From: JAWXCM01 sp034408745
GTDB taxonomy: Bacteria > Acidobacteriota > Terriglobia > Bryobacterales > Bryobacteraceae
Length of the DNA stretch: 64,000 bases
Reading direction: 5' to 3'
Assembly: GCA_034408745.1 (NCBI GenBank)
Contig: JAWXCM010000103.1
Span: 15,188-79,187, forward strand
In this document: piece after piece, positions 16,441 through 25,075 of the stretch
Position numbering within the stretch: the first letter of the stretch is position 1
How the letters are laid out: every line of letters starts with the position of its first letter
Made by a program: the position numbers and the translations under genes
The notes under the pieces: model-generated
What the model saw: only the letters and a program-made list of their open reading frames with translations
Databases searched by the model: none
What the model was told of the DNA's origin: nothing

Positions 16441-17832
16441 ATGCCAGTAACCTTTGAAGATCTGCGGCGTGCTCCGTTGCTGGTAGATCTCGCCGACGAA
16501 GAACTGCAGTGGCTCATCGATAACGGCGAGGAACGCCTCTTTGAGGCGGGCGCGATCACGGTGGAGGAAGCCTCCCGTGCCGACCGCATGTACATCCTGC
16601 TGGAAGGCGAGATCGAGGGTCGCATTGACGGCCGTCTCGCGTTCCAGGCGCACGCCGGCGACATTACCGGAAAACTCCCGCATTCGAGGATGGTGTCGTA
16701 TCCCGTCGGTGTGCGTGCGGTCAGCAACGTGCGGCTGCTTCAGATCGACGAAGCGAATTTTGGGGCGATGCTGGAGCGCATTCCGAGGCTGGAAATCCGG
16801 CTCATCCGCCTGATGGCGGACCGCATCCGCGAGTTCACTTCATCAGAAGTGCAGCAGAGCAAGCTGGCCGCGCTGGGCAAGCTTGCCGCAGGGCTCGCAC
16901 ATGAGCTGAATAACCCGGCTGCCGCGGCGGGGCGCGCTGCGTCGAACCTTCGCGAGAATCTCGGCTCCATGCGCGACCTCGACTGTCGGATCGCGTCGTC
17001 GGACCTCACCTCCCAGCAGCGCTCTGCCCTTGTTACGGCGGAAGGCAAGGCAATTGAACACGCACGAAGCTGCACTCCCATCGACGCGCTGTCACGGAGT
17101 GACCGCGAGGATGAGCTTGGCGTCATGCTGCAGAAAGCGGGGATCGCCGAAGCATGGGATCTGGCACCGCAGTTGGTGGATGCGGGGTTCGACCGCGAGT
17201 CCCTGAAAGGCTTCGCCGAGCAAACAGGCCCTGTGTTTCGGGAAGCGCTCGCGCGCACGGCGCTGTTGATCGCTACAGATCGCCTGGCCGATGAGATTCA
17301 GGAAAGCATGGGCCGTATCTCCGATCTGGTGAAGTCGATCAAAGAGTATTCCTACATGGACACCGCGGCGGAACGCGACGTGGATGTGCACAAAGACATT
17401 GAGAACACGCTTCGCATACTGAACAGCAAAATCAACAAATCTGGTGTTACGGTGGAGCGCGACTACGATCGCGGTCTGCCCACCATTCGCGCCAACGGCA
17501 GTGAGTTGAACCAGGTGTGGACCAACCTGATCGACAATGCCATTGATGCGATGGCGGAGATGAAAACGGGCGAGAAGGTGCTGCGCATTCGCACGGAACG
17601 CAGGCTGGAGCGCATCGTGGTGGAGGTGCTCGACACAGGGCCGGGCGTGCCCGAGGAACTGCGCCAGCGGATCTTTGAGCCGTTCTTCACGACGAAGAAG
17701 CAGGGGCAGGGAACGGGCCTCGGCCTTGATGTGGTGCAGCGCATTGTGCGGCGGCATCACGGCGATCTGCGAATGGAATCGAGACCGTGGCGCACCTGCT
17801 TTCAGGTTTATTTGCCGATTCTGCGGAAGTAG
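16441..17832 (+). CDS. Sensor histidine kinase with N-terminal cyclic-nucleotide-binding-like domain
   Basis: A 463-residue soluble kinase. Residues 10-125 form a CRP-like effector domain (FEAGAITVEEASRADRMYILLEGEIEG). The kinase core has H154 (AAGLAHELNNPAAAAGRA), N-box LIDNAIDAM, G-boxes DTGPGVPEELRQRIFEPFFTTK and GTGLGLDVV. There are no membrane segments, so it senses a cytoplasmic signal. The ATG at 16441 follows the previous stop by one base. Together with the UBP finger and the receiver-reductase fusion it makes a complete phosphorelay candidate: kinase, receiver and redox output. The 3' end overlaps the convergent ribF by 25 bases. Confidence 0.87.
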   Translation: MPVTFEDLRRAPLLVDLADEELQWLIDNGEERLFEAGAITVEEASRADRMYILLEGEIEGRIDGRLAFQAHAGDITGKLPHSRMVSYPVGVRAVSNVRLLQIDEANFGAMLERIPRLEIRLIRLMADRIREFTSSEVQQSKLAALGKLAAGLAHELNNPAAAAGRAASNLRENLGSMRDLDCRIASSDLTSQQRSALVTAEGKAIEHARSCTPIDALSRSDREDELGVMLQKAGIAEAWDLAPQLVDAGFDRESLKGFAEQTGPVFREALARTALLIATDRLADEIQESMGRISDLVKSIKEYSYMDTAAERDVDVHKDIENTLRILNSKINKSGVTVERDYDRGLPTIRANGSELNQVWTNLIDNAIDAMAEMKTGEKVLRIRTERRLERIVVEVLDTGPGVPEELRQRIFEPFFTTKKQGQGTGLGLDVVQRIVRRHHGDLRMESRPWRTCFQVYLPILRK

Positions 17833-18749
17833 GTCTGCGCGCGTCCCACGTCACGGAGGATCTGGCCCTTCAACGCTTCCGGGCTCTCGAACTTACGCTC
17901 ATCGCGCACGCGGCGGAGTAAGTCGACGCGTATGTGCGTGGGCGAGTCGCCGTCGAGCTTTGCCAGAAGGAAGGTCTCAATGGTCTGGGCGCCACCGTCG
18001 AATGTCGGGCGAGTGCCGATGTTCGTGATTGACGGCCACTGCCGGGCCGTGCGGTCGAGGTCGTGCGTGCGCGTGATGTAGACGCCGCGCGCGGGCAGGA
18101 CCTCCGCGGCGGTCTCAAGGTTCAGCGTCGGCACGGTCTGTCGAGAACCGATGCCGAAGCCGCTGACCACTTGTCCATCAAGCGCATACGAACGGCCGAG
18201 CAGACGGCATGCTTTCGACACGTCACCGACAGTGACCAACTCGCGGACAGCGGTGCTGGATGCGACTCGTCCTCGCACGATGTAGCTCGGAACGATCTCG
18301 ACATGAAATCCGTGCTGTTCGCCGAGCTTCCGCAGCAGTGTGGTCTCGCCTGCCTGCTTCGCTCCGAAGCGGAAGTTTTCGCCTACCAGGACGGCCTTTG
18401 CGCGGATGCGCTCCACCACTACGCGTCGAATGAACTGTTCGGGACTGAGCTGAGAGAAGGTGCGGTCAAACGGCAGCACGAAGACTTGCTGAATGCCCTG
18501 TTGCCCGATCAGCGCAATGCGCTCGTCTATCGTGGTGAGCAGTTTCGGGGCTCGCCGCGGCGCGACAACGTGGGTCGGGTGCGGGTCAAACGTGAGCACC
18601 GACGGGACCAGGCCGAGCGCTGCGCAGATTTCCAGGTTTCGCTGGAACAACTGCCTGTGGCCTTCGTGCACGCCGTCGAAGTTGCCGATGCTGACCGCGC
18701 AACCCTGGGCGCCTGGAGGCACCGATTCGAGCGAGCGGAAGACTCGCAT
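17808..18749 (-). CDS. ribF: Bifunctional riboflavin kinase / FAD synthetase
   Basis: A 313-residue protein of standard RibF length. The N-terminal adenylyltransferase domain has SIGNFDGVHEGHRQLF and FRFGAKQAG. The C-terminal flavokinase domain has VSGFGIGSRQTVPTLNL, GVYITRTHDLD, SITNIGTRPTFDGG and a closing DVGRAQTYFR. It phosphorylates riboflavin to FMN and adenylates that to FAD in the cytoplasm. It lies 2 bases after the metallo-hydrolase gene, in a three-gene operon with DUF1844. The FAD-dependent reductase on the opposite strand nearby is probably coincidental. Confidence 0.94.
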   Translation of the reverse strand: MRVFRSLESVPPGAQGCAVSIGNFDGVHEGHRQLFQRNLEICAALGLVPSVLTFDPHPTHVVAPRRAPKLLTTIDERIALIGQQGIQQVFVLPFDRTFSQLSPEQFIRRVVVERIRAKAVLVGENFRFGAKQAGETTLLRKLGEQHGFHVEIVPSYIVRGRVASSTAVRELVTVGDVSKACRLLGRSYALDGQVVSGFGIGSRQTVPTLNLETAAEVLPARGVYITRTHDLDRTARQWPSITNIGTRPTFDGGAQTIETFLLAKLDGDSPTHIRVDLLRRVRDERKFESPEALKGQILRDVGRAQTYFRRIGK

Positions 18750-18751
18750 GA

Positions 18752-19537
18752 TCAGGCCTGCTCCTCCACGTGAATCTTTAGTCCGTCGTAGGCCAGCCGG
18801 ATGTGCGCCGGGAGCGTGCTCTCTGTGTACTGATGCGGCAAATCGTGACTGAGGTGAGTGAAGAACGCGCGCTTCGGTTTCAGTTGCTCCACTATGCGAA
18901 TCGCCTGCTGGAGCGTGGTGTGTGTGGGATGAGGCTTGTGACGGAGCGCGTCAAGGAACAGCACGTCGAGCCCGTACAGTCTCTCCATCGAAGCCGGAGG
19001 TATCTCACTGTGATCTGTGAGATAGGCGGCGTTGCCGAAGCGGTAGCCGTAGACGAAGCCGCGTCCGTGATGCAGCAGGATGGTCTCAAACCATATTCCG
19101 TGCAACTCGACAGCCTGCCCGCTCTCAACCGGATGCGCGGTTAGTTTTGGCACGGTGGATTCGGGGCTGAGACTTTCAAACACGTAGGAAAACGCGCGGT
19201 GCACAGCAGTCAGAGTTTCGGGCGACCCGTAAATGGGAATGGGCCCGCGCTGTTTGAGGTTAATGGGACGCACGTCGTCGAGGCCCATAATGTGGTCGGC
19301 ATGTGCGTGCGTGTAGAGGATTGCGTCGATGCGCAGGATCTGTTCGCGGAGAGCCTGCTGGCGAAAGTCAGGCGTAGTGTCGATGAGAACTGTGCGGCCG
19401 TCGAACTGTACCATCACGGAGGGCCGCAGCCGGTTGTCGCGCGGGTCGGGCGAGGTGCAGACCTTGCAGTCGCAGCCGAGCGTCGGCACGCCCATGCTGG
19501 TGCCCGATCCGAGGACCGTTATCGTCAACGCCGGCAT
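18752..19537 (-). CDS. Metallo-beta-lactamase-fold hydrolase (PhnP-like)
   Basis: A 261-residue hydrolase starting TITVLGSGTSMGVPTLGCDCKVC; the cysteine trio matches the structural zinc site of PhnP-like phosphodiesterases. The active-site motif THAHADHIMGLDDVR and the downstream YLTDHSE, FLDALRH and FFTHLSHD supply the two-metal ligands. Family members cleave cyclic phosphodiesters, but no phn genes are present, so the substrate is open. Its ATG shares one base with the stop of the DUF1844 gene (TGATG). Confidence 0.86.
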   Translation of the reverse strand: MPALTITVLGSGTSMGVPTLGCDCKVCTSPDPRDNRLRPSVMVQFDGRTVLIDTTPDFRQQALREQILRIDAILYTHAHADHIMGLDDVRPINLKQRGPIPIYGSPETLTAVHRAFSYVFESLSPESTVPKLTAHPVESGQAVELHGIWFETILLHHGRGFVYGYRFGNAAYLTDHSEIPPASMERLYGLDVLFLDALRHKPHPTHTTLQQAIRIVEQLKPKRAFFTHLSHDLPHQYTESTLPAHIRLAYDGLKIHVEEQA

Positions 19538-19839
19538 CAGCCGTTCGACGCCTGGACATAGCGGAAGCGCAGTTCGGTGACGGTGTTTTCGATCAGGCGT
19601 TGTTCTTCGATGGAGAGATTGCCGCGGGTCTTTTCCTGCAACATCGCCAACAGATCGATGGCGTGCCGGGCCATGCGCAGATCGGGCGCCTGGCGGTCCT
19701 TCTCTTCGCCGTAGTGGAACAGGCCCATCGACATCTCGGCCTGATACTTCAGCGACATCACGAAGAACTCAAATGTAGGGGGCGGAAGCGGGAGTTCCGT
19801 TTGGGGTTGCGGTTCGTTGGTATCCACTTCTTCAGACAT
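19537..19839 (-). CDS. DUF1844 domain protein
   Basis: A 100-residue acidic protein. The conserved part is FEFFVMSLKYQAEMSMGLFHYGEE, ARHAIDLLAMLQEKTRGNLSIEEQRLIENTVTELR, as in DUF1844 proteins common in Acidobacteriota and relatives. Their function is unknown. The start is placed at ATG 19839; the in-frame extension to 19899 runs into the opposite gene and has an atypical sequence. Only 15 bases separate this ATG from the divergent ATG at 19855. Confidence 0.8.
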   Translation of the reverse strand: MSEEVDTNEPQPQTELPLPPPTFEFFVMSLKYQAEMSMGLFHYGEEKDRQAPDLRMARHAIDLLAMLQEKTRGNLSIEEQRLIENTVTELRFRYVQASNG

Positions 19840-19854
19840 CGTTAATAGTTTACG

Positions 19855-20343
19855 ATGGCATTCGTGAAGAAGAAGGACGCGCTGACGGAGCGGCAGCAAC
19901 TGGATCTGTTTATCGACCGTTACACGCCGGAGGTGGCGGCGGAGGGCCGCGCGGTGCTGGCGAGAATGCGCGAACCGCTGCCCGGCGCGACGCAGCTGGT
20001 TTACGACAATTACAATGGCCTTGTCGTTGGATTTGGGGAGCGCGAAAAACCGTCAGAGGCTGTGTTCTCCGTTGTGCTGTTTCCGCGCTGGGTGACGTTG
20101 TTCTTCCTTCAGGGCGCACGTATTCCCGATCCGGCGGGTCTGCTGCGGGGCGGCGGTAACCAGGTGCGACACGTGCGTCTGAAGCAGGCGTCGGACCTGG
20201 ATGCGCCGGAACTGCGAGCGCTGATGGACATGGCGCTGGAGAGTGCGGGGTGGTCGCCGGACGCTTCGGCAAAGGGTGCTCTGGTGATCCGTTCGGTGTC
20301 GGCGAAGCAGCGTCCGCGTACACCTCCGCGCGCCTCCGGGTGA
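19855..20343 (+). CDS. DUF1801-like (YdhG-type) protein
   Basis: A 162-residue protein with ATQLVYDNYNGLVVGFGEREKPSEAVFSVVLFPRWVTLFFLQGARIPDP and GGGNQVRHVRLKQASDLDAPELRALM, resembling the DUF1801/YdhG fold whose biochemical role is not established. The C-terminus ends in a short basic tail (KQRPRTPPRASG). It is divergent from the DUF1844 operon, with both promoters squeezed into, or overlapping, the other gene's first codons. It precedes the DUF1080-PHP gene by 18 bases. Confidence 0.65.
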   Translation: MAFVKKKDALTERQQLDLFIDRYTPEVAAEGRAVLARMREPLPGATQLVYDNYNGLVVGFGEREKPSEAVFSVVLFPRWVTLFFLQGARIPDPAGLLRGGGNQVRHVRLKQASDLDAPELRALMDMALESAGWSPDASAKGALVIRSVSAKQRPRTPPRASG

Positions 20344-20361
20344 TACGATCAGATCGGTTCA

Positions 20362-21831
20362 ATGCTAATGGAACTCTCGCGCCGTTCTCTGCTGGCTACT
20401 ATGCTGGCCGCGCCCGTGGGTCTTCGTGCCGCCGAAGACGAGGGCTGGATTCCGCTGTTCGACGGAAAGACGCTGAATGGGTGGAAGGCCCAGAATCCCG
20501 ATTCGTGGAAAGTTGTGGACGGGGCACTTGCGGCTGACGGGCCGCGGTCGCACCTCTACTACACAGGTTCGGTGCGAGACTCGAAGTTTCGCAATTTCGA
20601 GTTAAAGGCGACGTATAAAACAAAATACGGCGCGAATTCCGGGATCTATATTCACACGAAGTGGCAGGATCAGGGCTGGCCAGCCGCCGGATTTGAAGTG
20701 CAGGTCAACAACTCGCACGGCGGCGAGAACCAGTACCGGGAACGCAAGAAGGGCGGGTCGCTTTATTCGGTGCGTAACGTGTACAAGTCGTTTGCGCCGG
20801 ACGAGCAGTGGAATGAGATGTACATTGCGGTGCGCGGCAAGTGGATCCAGATCCGGCTCAACGGAGTTACGACCGTCAATTACGTGCAGCCGGACAATCC
20901 GCCGCAGGTCGACAAAGGATTCCAGCGTCTGATCACCGAGGGCACGTTTGCGCTGCAGTGCCACGATCCGGAATCGAAGGCGTGGTATCGAGATATTCGC
21001 GTGCGTCCACTACCGGACAACATGCGCGCCGACATGCCATTTGCCGCTCCGGTGGTCGACCAGAATTACATCGACTGGCTGACGCTCGGCAACGCCAATA
21101 TGCCGCTGGTCGACTACCACACGCATGAGAAGGGCATCACGAAACAGGAGATGGTGGCGAACGCGCAGCGGCTCGGGTTCATGTACGGAATCGCGCTGAA
21201 CGTGGGTAAATTTCACCCGGCGAACAATGATGGCGCGGTGCGGGAGTGGCTCGCCACCATGAAGGGACTTCCGGTGTTTACGGCGCTGCAGGGCGAAGGT
21301 CGCGAATGGGTGCAGGTGATCTCAAAGAAGGCGATGGCTGAGGCCGACTACTGCTTCACCGACTCGATGACATGGACCGACGACAGCGGGCGTCGTATGC
21401 GTCTGTGGATTAAAGAAGAAACTCAGGTGGGCGATCGCCAGAAGTTCATGGACACGTTCGTCGACCGCACGGTGAAGTTGCTGCGTGACGAGCCGATCGA
21501 CATTTACGCGAACCCAACGTTTCTGCCGGACGAGATCGCGCCAATCTACGCCGAACTGTGGACGCAAAGCCGCATGAGCCAGGTGATCGAAGCCGCGGTG
21601 AAGAACGACGTCGCGATTGAGTTGAATAATCGCTACAAGATCCCCAGCCTCGATTTTGTGAAGCTGGCGAAGCAGGCGGGCGCGAAGTTTTCGTTCGGTA
21701 CCAACAACAGCGACGGGAATCTCGGCCGCATGGAGTACGCGCTGCAGATGGTGAAGGGCGCGAATCTGACGTGGCGCGACATCTTCATCCCGCACGCCGG
21801 CGGGAATCGCGCGAAGCGTTGGAAGCTGTAG
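20362..21831 (+). CDS. Secreted fusion of DUF1080 (3-keto-disaccharide hydrolase fold) and PHP-like metal hydrolase
   Basis: A 489-residue protein. A signal sequence (SRRSLLATMLAAPVGLRA, twin-arginine-like) is followed by a DUF1080 jelly roll (residues about 27-220) with WIPLFDGKTLNGWK, SGIYIHTKWQ, GFEVQVNN and FALQCHDPESKAWYRDIRVRPL. Residues about 240-489 form a PHP-like domain (MPLVDYHTHEKGITKQEM, ELNNRYKIPS, FSFGTNNSD) with plausible metal-binding His and Asp residues. DUF1080 proteins act on beta-glucan or keto-sugar substrates outside the cytoplasm; the hydrolytic partner domain here is uncommon. The 3' end overlaps the convergent GH20 gene by 47 bases. Confidence 0.82.
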   Translation: MLMELSRRSLLATMLAAPVGLRAAEDEGWIPLFDGKTLNGWKAQNPDSWKVVDGALAADGPRSHLYYTGSVRDSKFRNFELKATYKTKYGANSGIYIHTKWQDQGWPAAGFEVQVNNSHGGENQYRERKKGGSLYSVRNVYKSFAPDEQWNEMYIAVRGKWIQIRLNGVTTVNYVQPDNPPQVDKGFQRLITEGTFALQCHDPESKAWYRDIRVRPLPDNMRADMPFAAPVVDQNYIDWLTLGNANMPLVDYHTHEKGITKQEMVANAQRLGFMYGIALNVGKFHPANNDGAVREWLATMKGLPVFTALQGEGREWVQVISKKAMAEADYCFTDSMTWTDDSGRRMRLWIKEETQVGDRQKFMDTFVDRTVKLLRDEPIDIYANPTFLPDEIAPIYAELWTQSRMSQVIEAAVKNDVAIELNNRYKIPSLDFVKLAKQAGAKFSFGTNNSDGNLGRMEYALQMVKGANLTWRDIFIPHAGGNRAKRWKL

Positions 21832-23788
21832 CTGAGTCCACCAGTCTGCGAACAGGCTCGAGGATCACGGGCACCAGTTCTTCGAGGTAACGCGGCTCGG
21901 CACACTGCCTGCGAACGGTGGTTCGACGGCGCCCGTACTGCATCAGAATCGCCGCGCAGGTTCGCTGCGTGACAAGGGGCGGAACGCGCTTGCCGTCGCC
22001 GGCCATCAACTTCGCCGGCTTACCGTCGAGCGCGTCCAGGCCGGCAGCCGCGATGTCGCGCACCATGGTGGCCAGCGGTACGATCTCAGTGAGCAGCGGG
22101 TTCGACTGCAGGATTGGGAGCACCGCCTTGTGGTTATCCCGCCACTGTTCCAGCATGCTCCGCGCGGTCAGTCGAGCACCTGCGTTGCCGCCGATCGCCT
22201 CGTTTATCAGGTTGGCAAACTGCCGGGCTGTCAGGCTTTCCGGCGGGATGGAATCGACAAGCCGGTTCATCGGCGTCGCGGTGGTGTAGGCGCGGCTGGT
22301 GCTTCGCGCGTACATCTTCACAGGCTCGAGCGCGGTGCTCAGCACTTCCAGCGGCTTCACTGAATGCTTGCCCGCGAGGCGCTGGAGCATTTTCATCCGG
22401 CTGGTTTCATGCTGTATGCCGAGTTCGGTCAACTGCGCTGAGACACCCCGCAGTCGCGTGTACATGGACTCGACATCACGCACCGATGCCGGAGACCAGA
22501 GTCGTTCGGCGATGGCGGCCATGCGGGGCCAGATGCGCATGTCGACGTTCTCCGCGGTGACGTACTCAACCCACATGCACGCTTCGCCGCCCAGGATGCG
22601 CTCTCCGTCACCGGGATCGTTTGCGTAATGGTATGCGGCCGACTTCATGTGGTCGAGGTAGAAACCGTTGGACAGGATGCTGCGGTATCCCTGGCCTGTG
22701 GCCTTCTCCATCGCTTTCACCCCCCGCCAGGACTGGACCACCGTGGTGTCCGGGAGATCGGGATGGAGGATCTCATCCCAGCCCACCATAATTCGATTCA
22801 GTTTGATGATGATGTCACTCAGGCGCTTGTTGAAGTAGGCGTGTATTCCGGCCTTTCCGCTGAGGCCGTTTTCTTTCGCGAAGGCCTGTATCTTCGGACT
22901 GCGAGCCCATCCTGAGCCGTTTACTTCATCGCCTCCCATGTGGAGATATCGGTCGGGAAACAGGGTGGTCATTTCGCCGAGGAAGCGCTCGACAAATGTG
23001 TACACTTCGTCGCGCGTTGGGTCCATGACCGGCGACAAAATGGTCCAGGTCTTCGCGATGGGGACCGGGCCCGGGGTTGCCGCGAGGCTCGGATAGGCTG
23101 CGAGAATCGCGCTGGTGTGCCCGGGCATGTCGAACTCCGGGACCACCCGGATGCCGCGATCTCGGGCATACTGCACAATTTCCCGAATCTGGGCCTGCGT
23201 GTAGAACTTGCCATCGGATCCGTGCGTCTGCAGACGCGGGTACAGCTTGCTTTCGACGCGAATGCCCTGGTCATCGGACAGGTGCCAGTGGAAGACGTTG
23301 AGCTTCACCATCGCCATCGCGTCCAGTTGCCGCTTCACCGCTTCGGCTGGCATGAAGTGACGGCACACGTCGAGCATCAGGCCTCTCCAGCGGTAGCGAG
23401 GACGGTCCTCAATGGTGGCTGCGGCGATGCCCTTTTCGGTGGCCAGCTGAAGAACCGTCTCGAGCCCGCGTAACACCCCGAGCGGGCCCGGCGCTGCCAG
23501 CCTCGCCGATGAAGTGGTGACGCGCAGCGTGTACGATTCGTCCTCGGCTGCCGCGCCACATCGGATGTGTAGTTCCGCGCCGTTCGGTGTGGGTCCTCGT
23601 TTCGACAGGCGGGTGAGGAATCGTTCCACCGCGCGTTGGGCGAGCGGGTCCGCGCAATCCGCTGTGGATGCTCGCGTCACAGGGAGCGCGCCTTCATGCA
23701 TCGACGTTTGGGCAGGCATCGGCATCAGAGACTGAGCAGCCGCGGGCAGAGCGGCGATACACAGGATGAATACGAAGAACAGGGGCAC
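21785..23788 (-). CDS. Secreted beta-N-acetylhexosaminidase, GH20
   Basis: A 667-residue enzyme. The start is GTG 23788, because it begins a clean signal peptide (PLFFVFILCIAALPAAAQS); the open frame continues to 24262 but that part is antisense-like to the AI-2E gene's frame. A GH20 N-terminal domain is followed by the barrel: RYRWRGLMLDVCRHFMP, FHWHLSDDQGIR, VPEFDMPGH, and catalytic HMGGDEVNG with the Asp-Glu pair. It removes terminal GlcNAc/GalNAc from chitin or glycans in the periplasm or outside. It sits 17 bases after the AI-2E-like gene. The last codons cross the convergent PHP gene. Confidence 0.9.
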   Translation of the reverse strand: MPLFFVFILCIAALPAAAQSLMPMPAQTSMHEGALPVTRASTADCADPLAQRAVERFLTRLSKRGPTPNGAELHIRCGAAAEDESYTLRVTTSSARLAAPGPLGVLRGLETVLQLATEKGIAAATIEDRPRYRWRGLMLDVCRHFMPAEAVKRQLDAMAMVKLNVFHWHLSDDQGIRVESKLYPRLQTHGSDGKFYTQAQIREIVQYARDRGIRVVPEFDMPGHTSAILAAYPSLAATPGPVPIAKTWTILSPVMDPTRDEVYTFVERFLGEMTTLFPDRYLHMGGDEVNGSGWARSPKIQAFAKENGLSGKAGIHAYFNKRLSDIIIKLNRIMVGWDEILHPDLPDTTVVQSWRGVKAMEKATGQGYRSILSNGFYLDHMKSAAYHYANDPGDGERILGGEACMWVEYVTAENVDMRIWPRMAAIAERLWSPASVRDVESMYTRLRGVSAQLTELGIQHETSRMKMLQRLAGKHSVKPLEVLSTALEPVKMYARSTSRAYTTATPMNRLVDSIPPESLTARQFANLINEAIGGNAGARLTARSMLEQWRDNHKAVLPILQSNPLLTEIVPLATMVRDIAAAGLDALDGKPAKLMAGDGKRVPPLVTQRTCAAILMQYGRRRTTVRRQCAEPRYLEELVPVILEPVRRLVDSATASNASRDSRRRAG

Positions 23789-23805
23789 TCGTTCAGAATA
23801 GCGAG

Positions 23806-24255
23806 TCAACGGGCACGCACCGCGCGAAAGATTATCAGCATCACCGCGGCGACGGGAACTGCGAGCAGCATTCCCAGCGGACCGAACAACATGCCTCCGG
23901 CCAGTACGAGCAAAATGGACAGCCACGGGTTCACGCCCGCTTTGCCCGCGGCTCGCGGCGACAAAACGAACCCATCGACAATCTGGATCACGAGCCAGAC
24001 TCCGCCGACCCACAGGAGCGCCATCCAGTCCTCCGAGCCGAGGAACTGTACGTATAGCCCAAGGCCCAGGGAGAGGATCGGCCCGAGACTCGGTACCAGA
24101 TTCAGCAGACCGCAAACGAGCCCTGTGAGGAACCACCACGGCACGCCAGCGATGGCGAAGCCCATCATGAAAAGCAGTGTGGTGATCAGCGCATTTTTCA
24201 GGATGGCGCCAGTGTACGACGCCAGCGATGTTCCGATTCTTGAGGCGGTGTTCAT
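23806..24255 (-). CDS. Half-length AI-2E family membrane protein
   Basis: A 149-residue protein containing only the C-terminal half of the AI-2E/PerM transporter family: FLTGLVCGLLNLVPSLGPILSLG, a middle helix, VIQIVDGFVLSPRAAGKAGVNPW, and the final GGMLFGPLGMLLAVPVAAVMLIIF. Full-length members have about 350 residues and eight helices; here there are about four. There is an ATG start but no upstream coding remnant in the same frame, since the divergent gene begins 41 bases away. It is either a genuine short form or a truncated gene that is still translated. Its function is uncertain. Confidence 0.7.
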   Translation of the reverse strand: MNTASRIGTSLASYTGAILKNALITTLLFMMGFAIAGVPWWFLTGLVCGLLNLVPSLGPILSLGLGLYVQFLGSEDWMALLWVGGVWLVIQIVDGFVLSPRAAGKAGVNPWLSILLVLAGGMLFGPLGMLLAVPVAAVMLIIFRAVRAR

Positions 24256-24296
24256 ATGGCAAGCCAGTTGCTCAACTTATAGACGGAGGTGGAAGC

Positions 24297-24959
24297 ATGA
24301 CATTCCACAAGACGATTCAAACCGTGCTTTTGGCCGCGAGCCTCAGCAGCTATGTCGTACTGGCTCAGTCAGACAAGCTCCAGTCAGGCACGCAGGTCAC
24401 GGTGAGGACCAGCGACTCGATTGATGCAAAGGATTCGAACGAAGGCAGAATTTACACCGGTGTTGTCGACCAGGACGTGAAGGACAGGAGTGGGCGGGTA
24501 ATGATCCCGAGGGGCTCTGACGCTGAATTGATTGTGCGCGGCACCTCGGACCGCAATCTTGTCCTGGACCTCGAGTCGGTGAGAGTGAACGGTCGGCGGT
24601 ATTCGGTGAGCACCACCGATGAGAACGTGGGCAGCGGTTCGACCAGAAATCGAAAAGGTGTCGGCGCAAACAGCCGAACTGGCAAGTACGTTGGTGGTGG
24701 TGCGGTAATCGGCAGTATTATTGGCGCTATTGCGGGTGGCGGTAAAGGCGCGGCGATTGGTGCGGCGACGGGCGCGGGAGCAGGCGCGGTAACACAGACC
24801 GTAACGAAGGGCGGCAAGGTGAGGGTCCCTTCAGAGAGCCTTGTCACGTTCCGCCTCGACAGGCCACTGACGATTGTGGAGCCCGATCCCGGTTACGACC
24901 GCGACGGACGCCACTATCATCGGTACGACAACAGTCGAAGCCGCTTCAACAAGCGCTAA
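24297..24959 (+). CDS. Secreted glycine-zipper protein
   Basis: A 220-residue exported protein. A strong ribosome binding site (GGAGGT at about 24285) lies before ATG 24297, followed by signal peptide TIQTVLLAASLSSYVVLAQ. A beta-rich domain (residues 25-110) resembles export or surface proteins with conserved GTQVTVRTSDSIDAK and IPRGSDAEL. The glycine zipper GGGAVIGSIIGAIAGGGKGAAIG and following Gly/Ala repeats span about 135-170. A PVS-like strand and a Tyr/Arg/His-rich tail close it. Similar proteins are found across Acidobacteriota without known function; the zipper suggests outer-membrane or envelope association. Confidence 0.8.
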   Translation: MTFHKTIQTVLLAASLSSYVVLAQSDKLQSGTQVTVRTSDSIDAKDSNEGRIYTGVVDQDVKDRSGRVMIPRGSDAELIVRGTSDRNLVLDLESVRVNGRRYSVSTTDENVGSGSTRNRKGVGANSRTGKYVGGGAVIGSIIGAIAGGGKGAAIGAATGAGAGAVTQTVTKGGKVRVPSESLVTFRLDRPLTIVEPDPGYDRDGRHYHRYDNSRSRFNKR

Positions 24960-24982
24960 CGCAACGGTCGCAGGTTTCGAAC

Positions 24983-25026
24983 AAGAGCGCGGGTGCCGAA
25001 CTGGCAGTCCGCGCTCTTCGTGTTTT
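24983..25026 (+). terminator. Rho-independent terminator of the glycine-zipper gene
   Basis: AAGAGCGCGG (24983-24992) pairs with CCGCGCTCTT (25009-25018). An inner TGCC/GGCA stem stacks on it, and CGTGTTTTT follows. It lies 23 bases after the stop at 24959. Confidence 0.85.
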
Positions 25027-25041
25027 TGGCAGACACTGGCT

Positions 25042-25064
25042 AACCTCACCGGGTTTTCGTAGTC
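25042..25064 (+). promoter_or_regulatory. Possible ECF-type promoter for the sigma factor gene
   Basis: AACC (25042-25045) and GTC (25062-25064) are 16 bases apart, as in many group-IV sigma promoters (AAC-N16/17-GTC), and sit just before the ECF sigma gene. Self-activation is common in this family. The match is short and could be chance. Confidence 0.3.
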
Positions 25065-25075
25065 TGGATAAGCAG

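Noticed and set aside
23789..24262. N-terminal extension of the GH20 protein
   Set aside because: The extra 158 residues overlap the AI-2E gene in another frame and are Arg/Pro-rich, whereas the GTG at 23788 begins a signal peptide.
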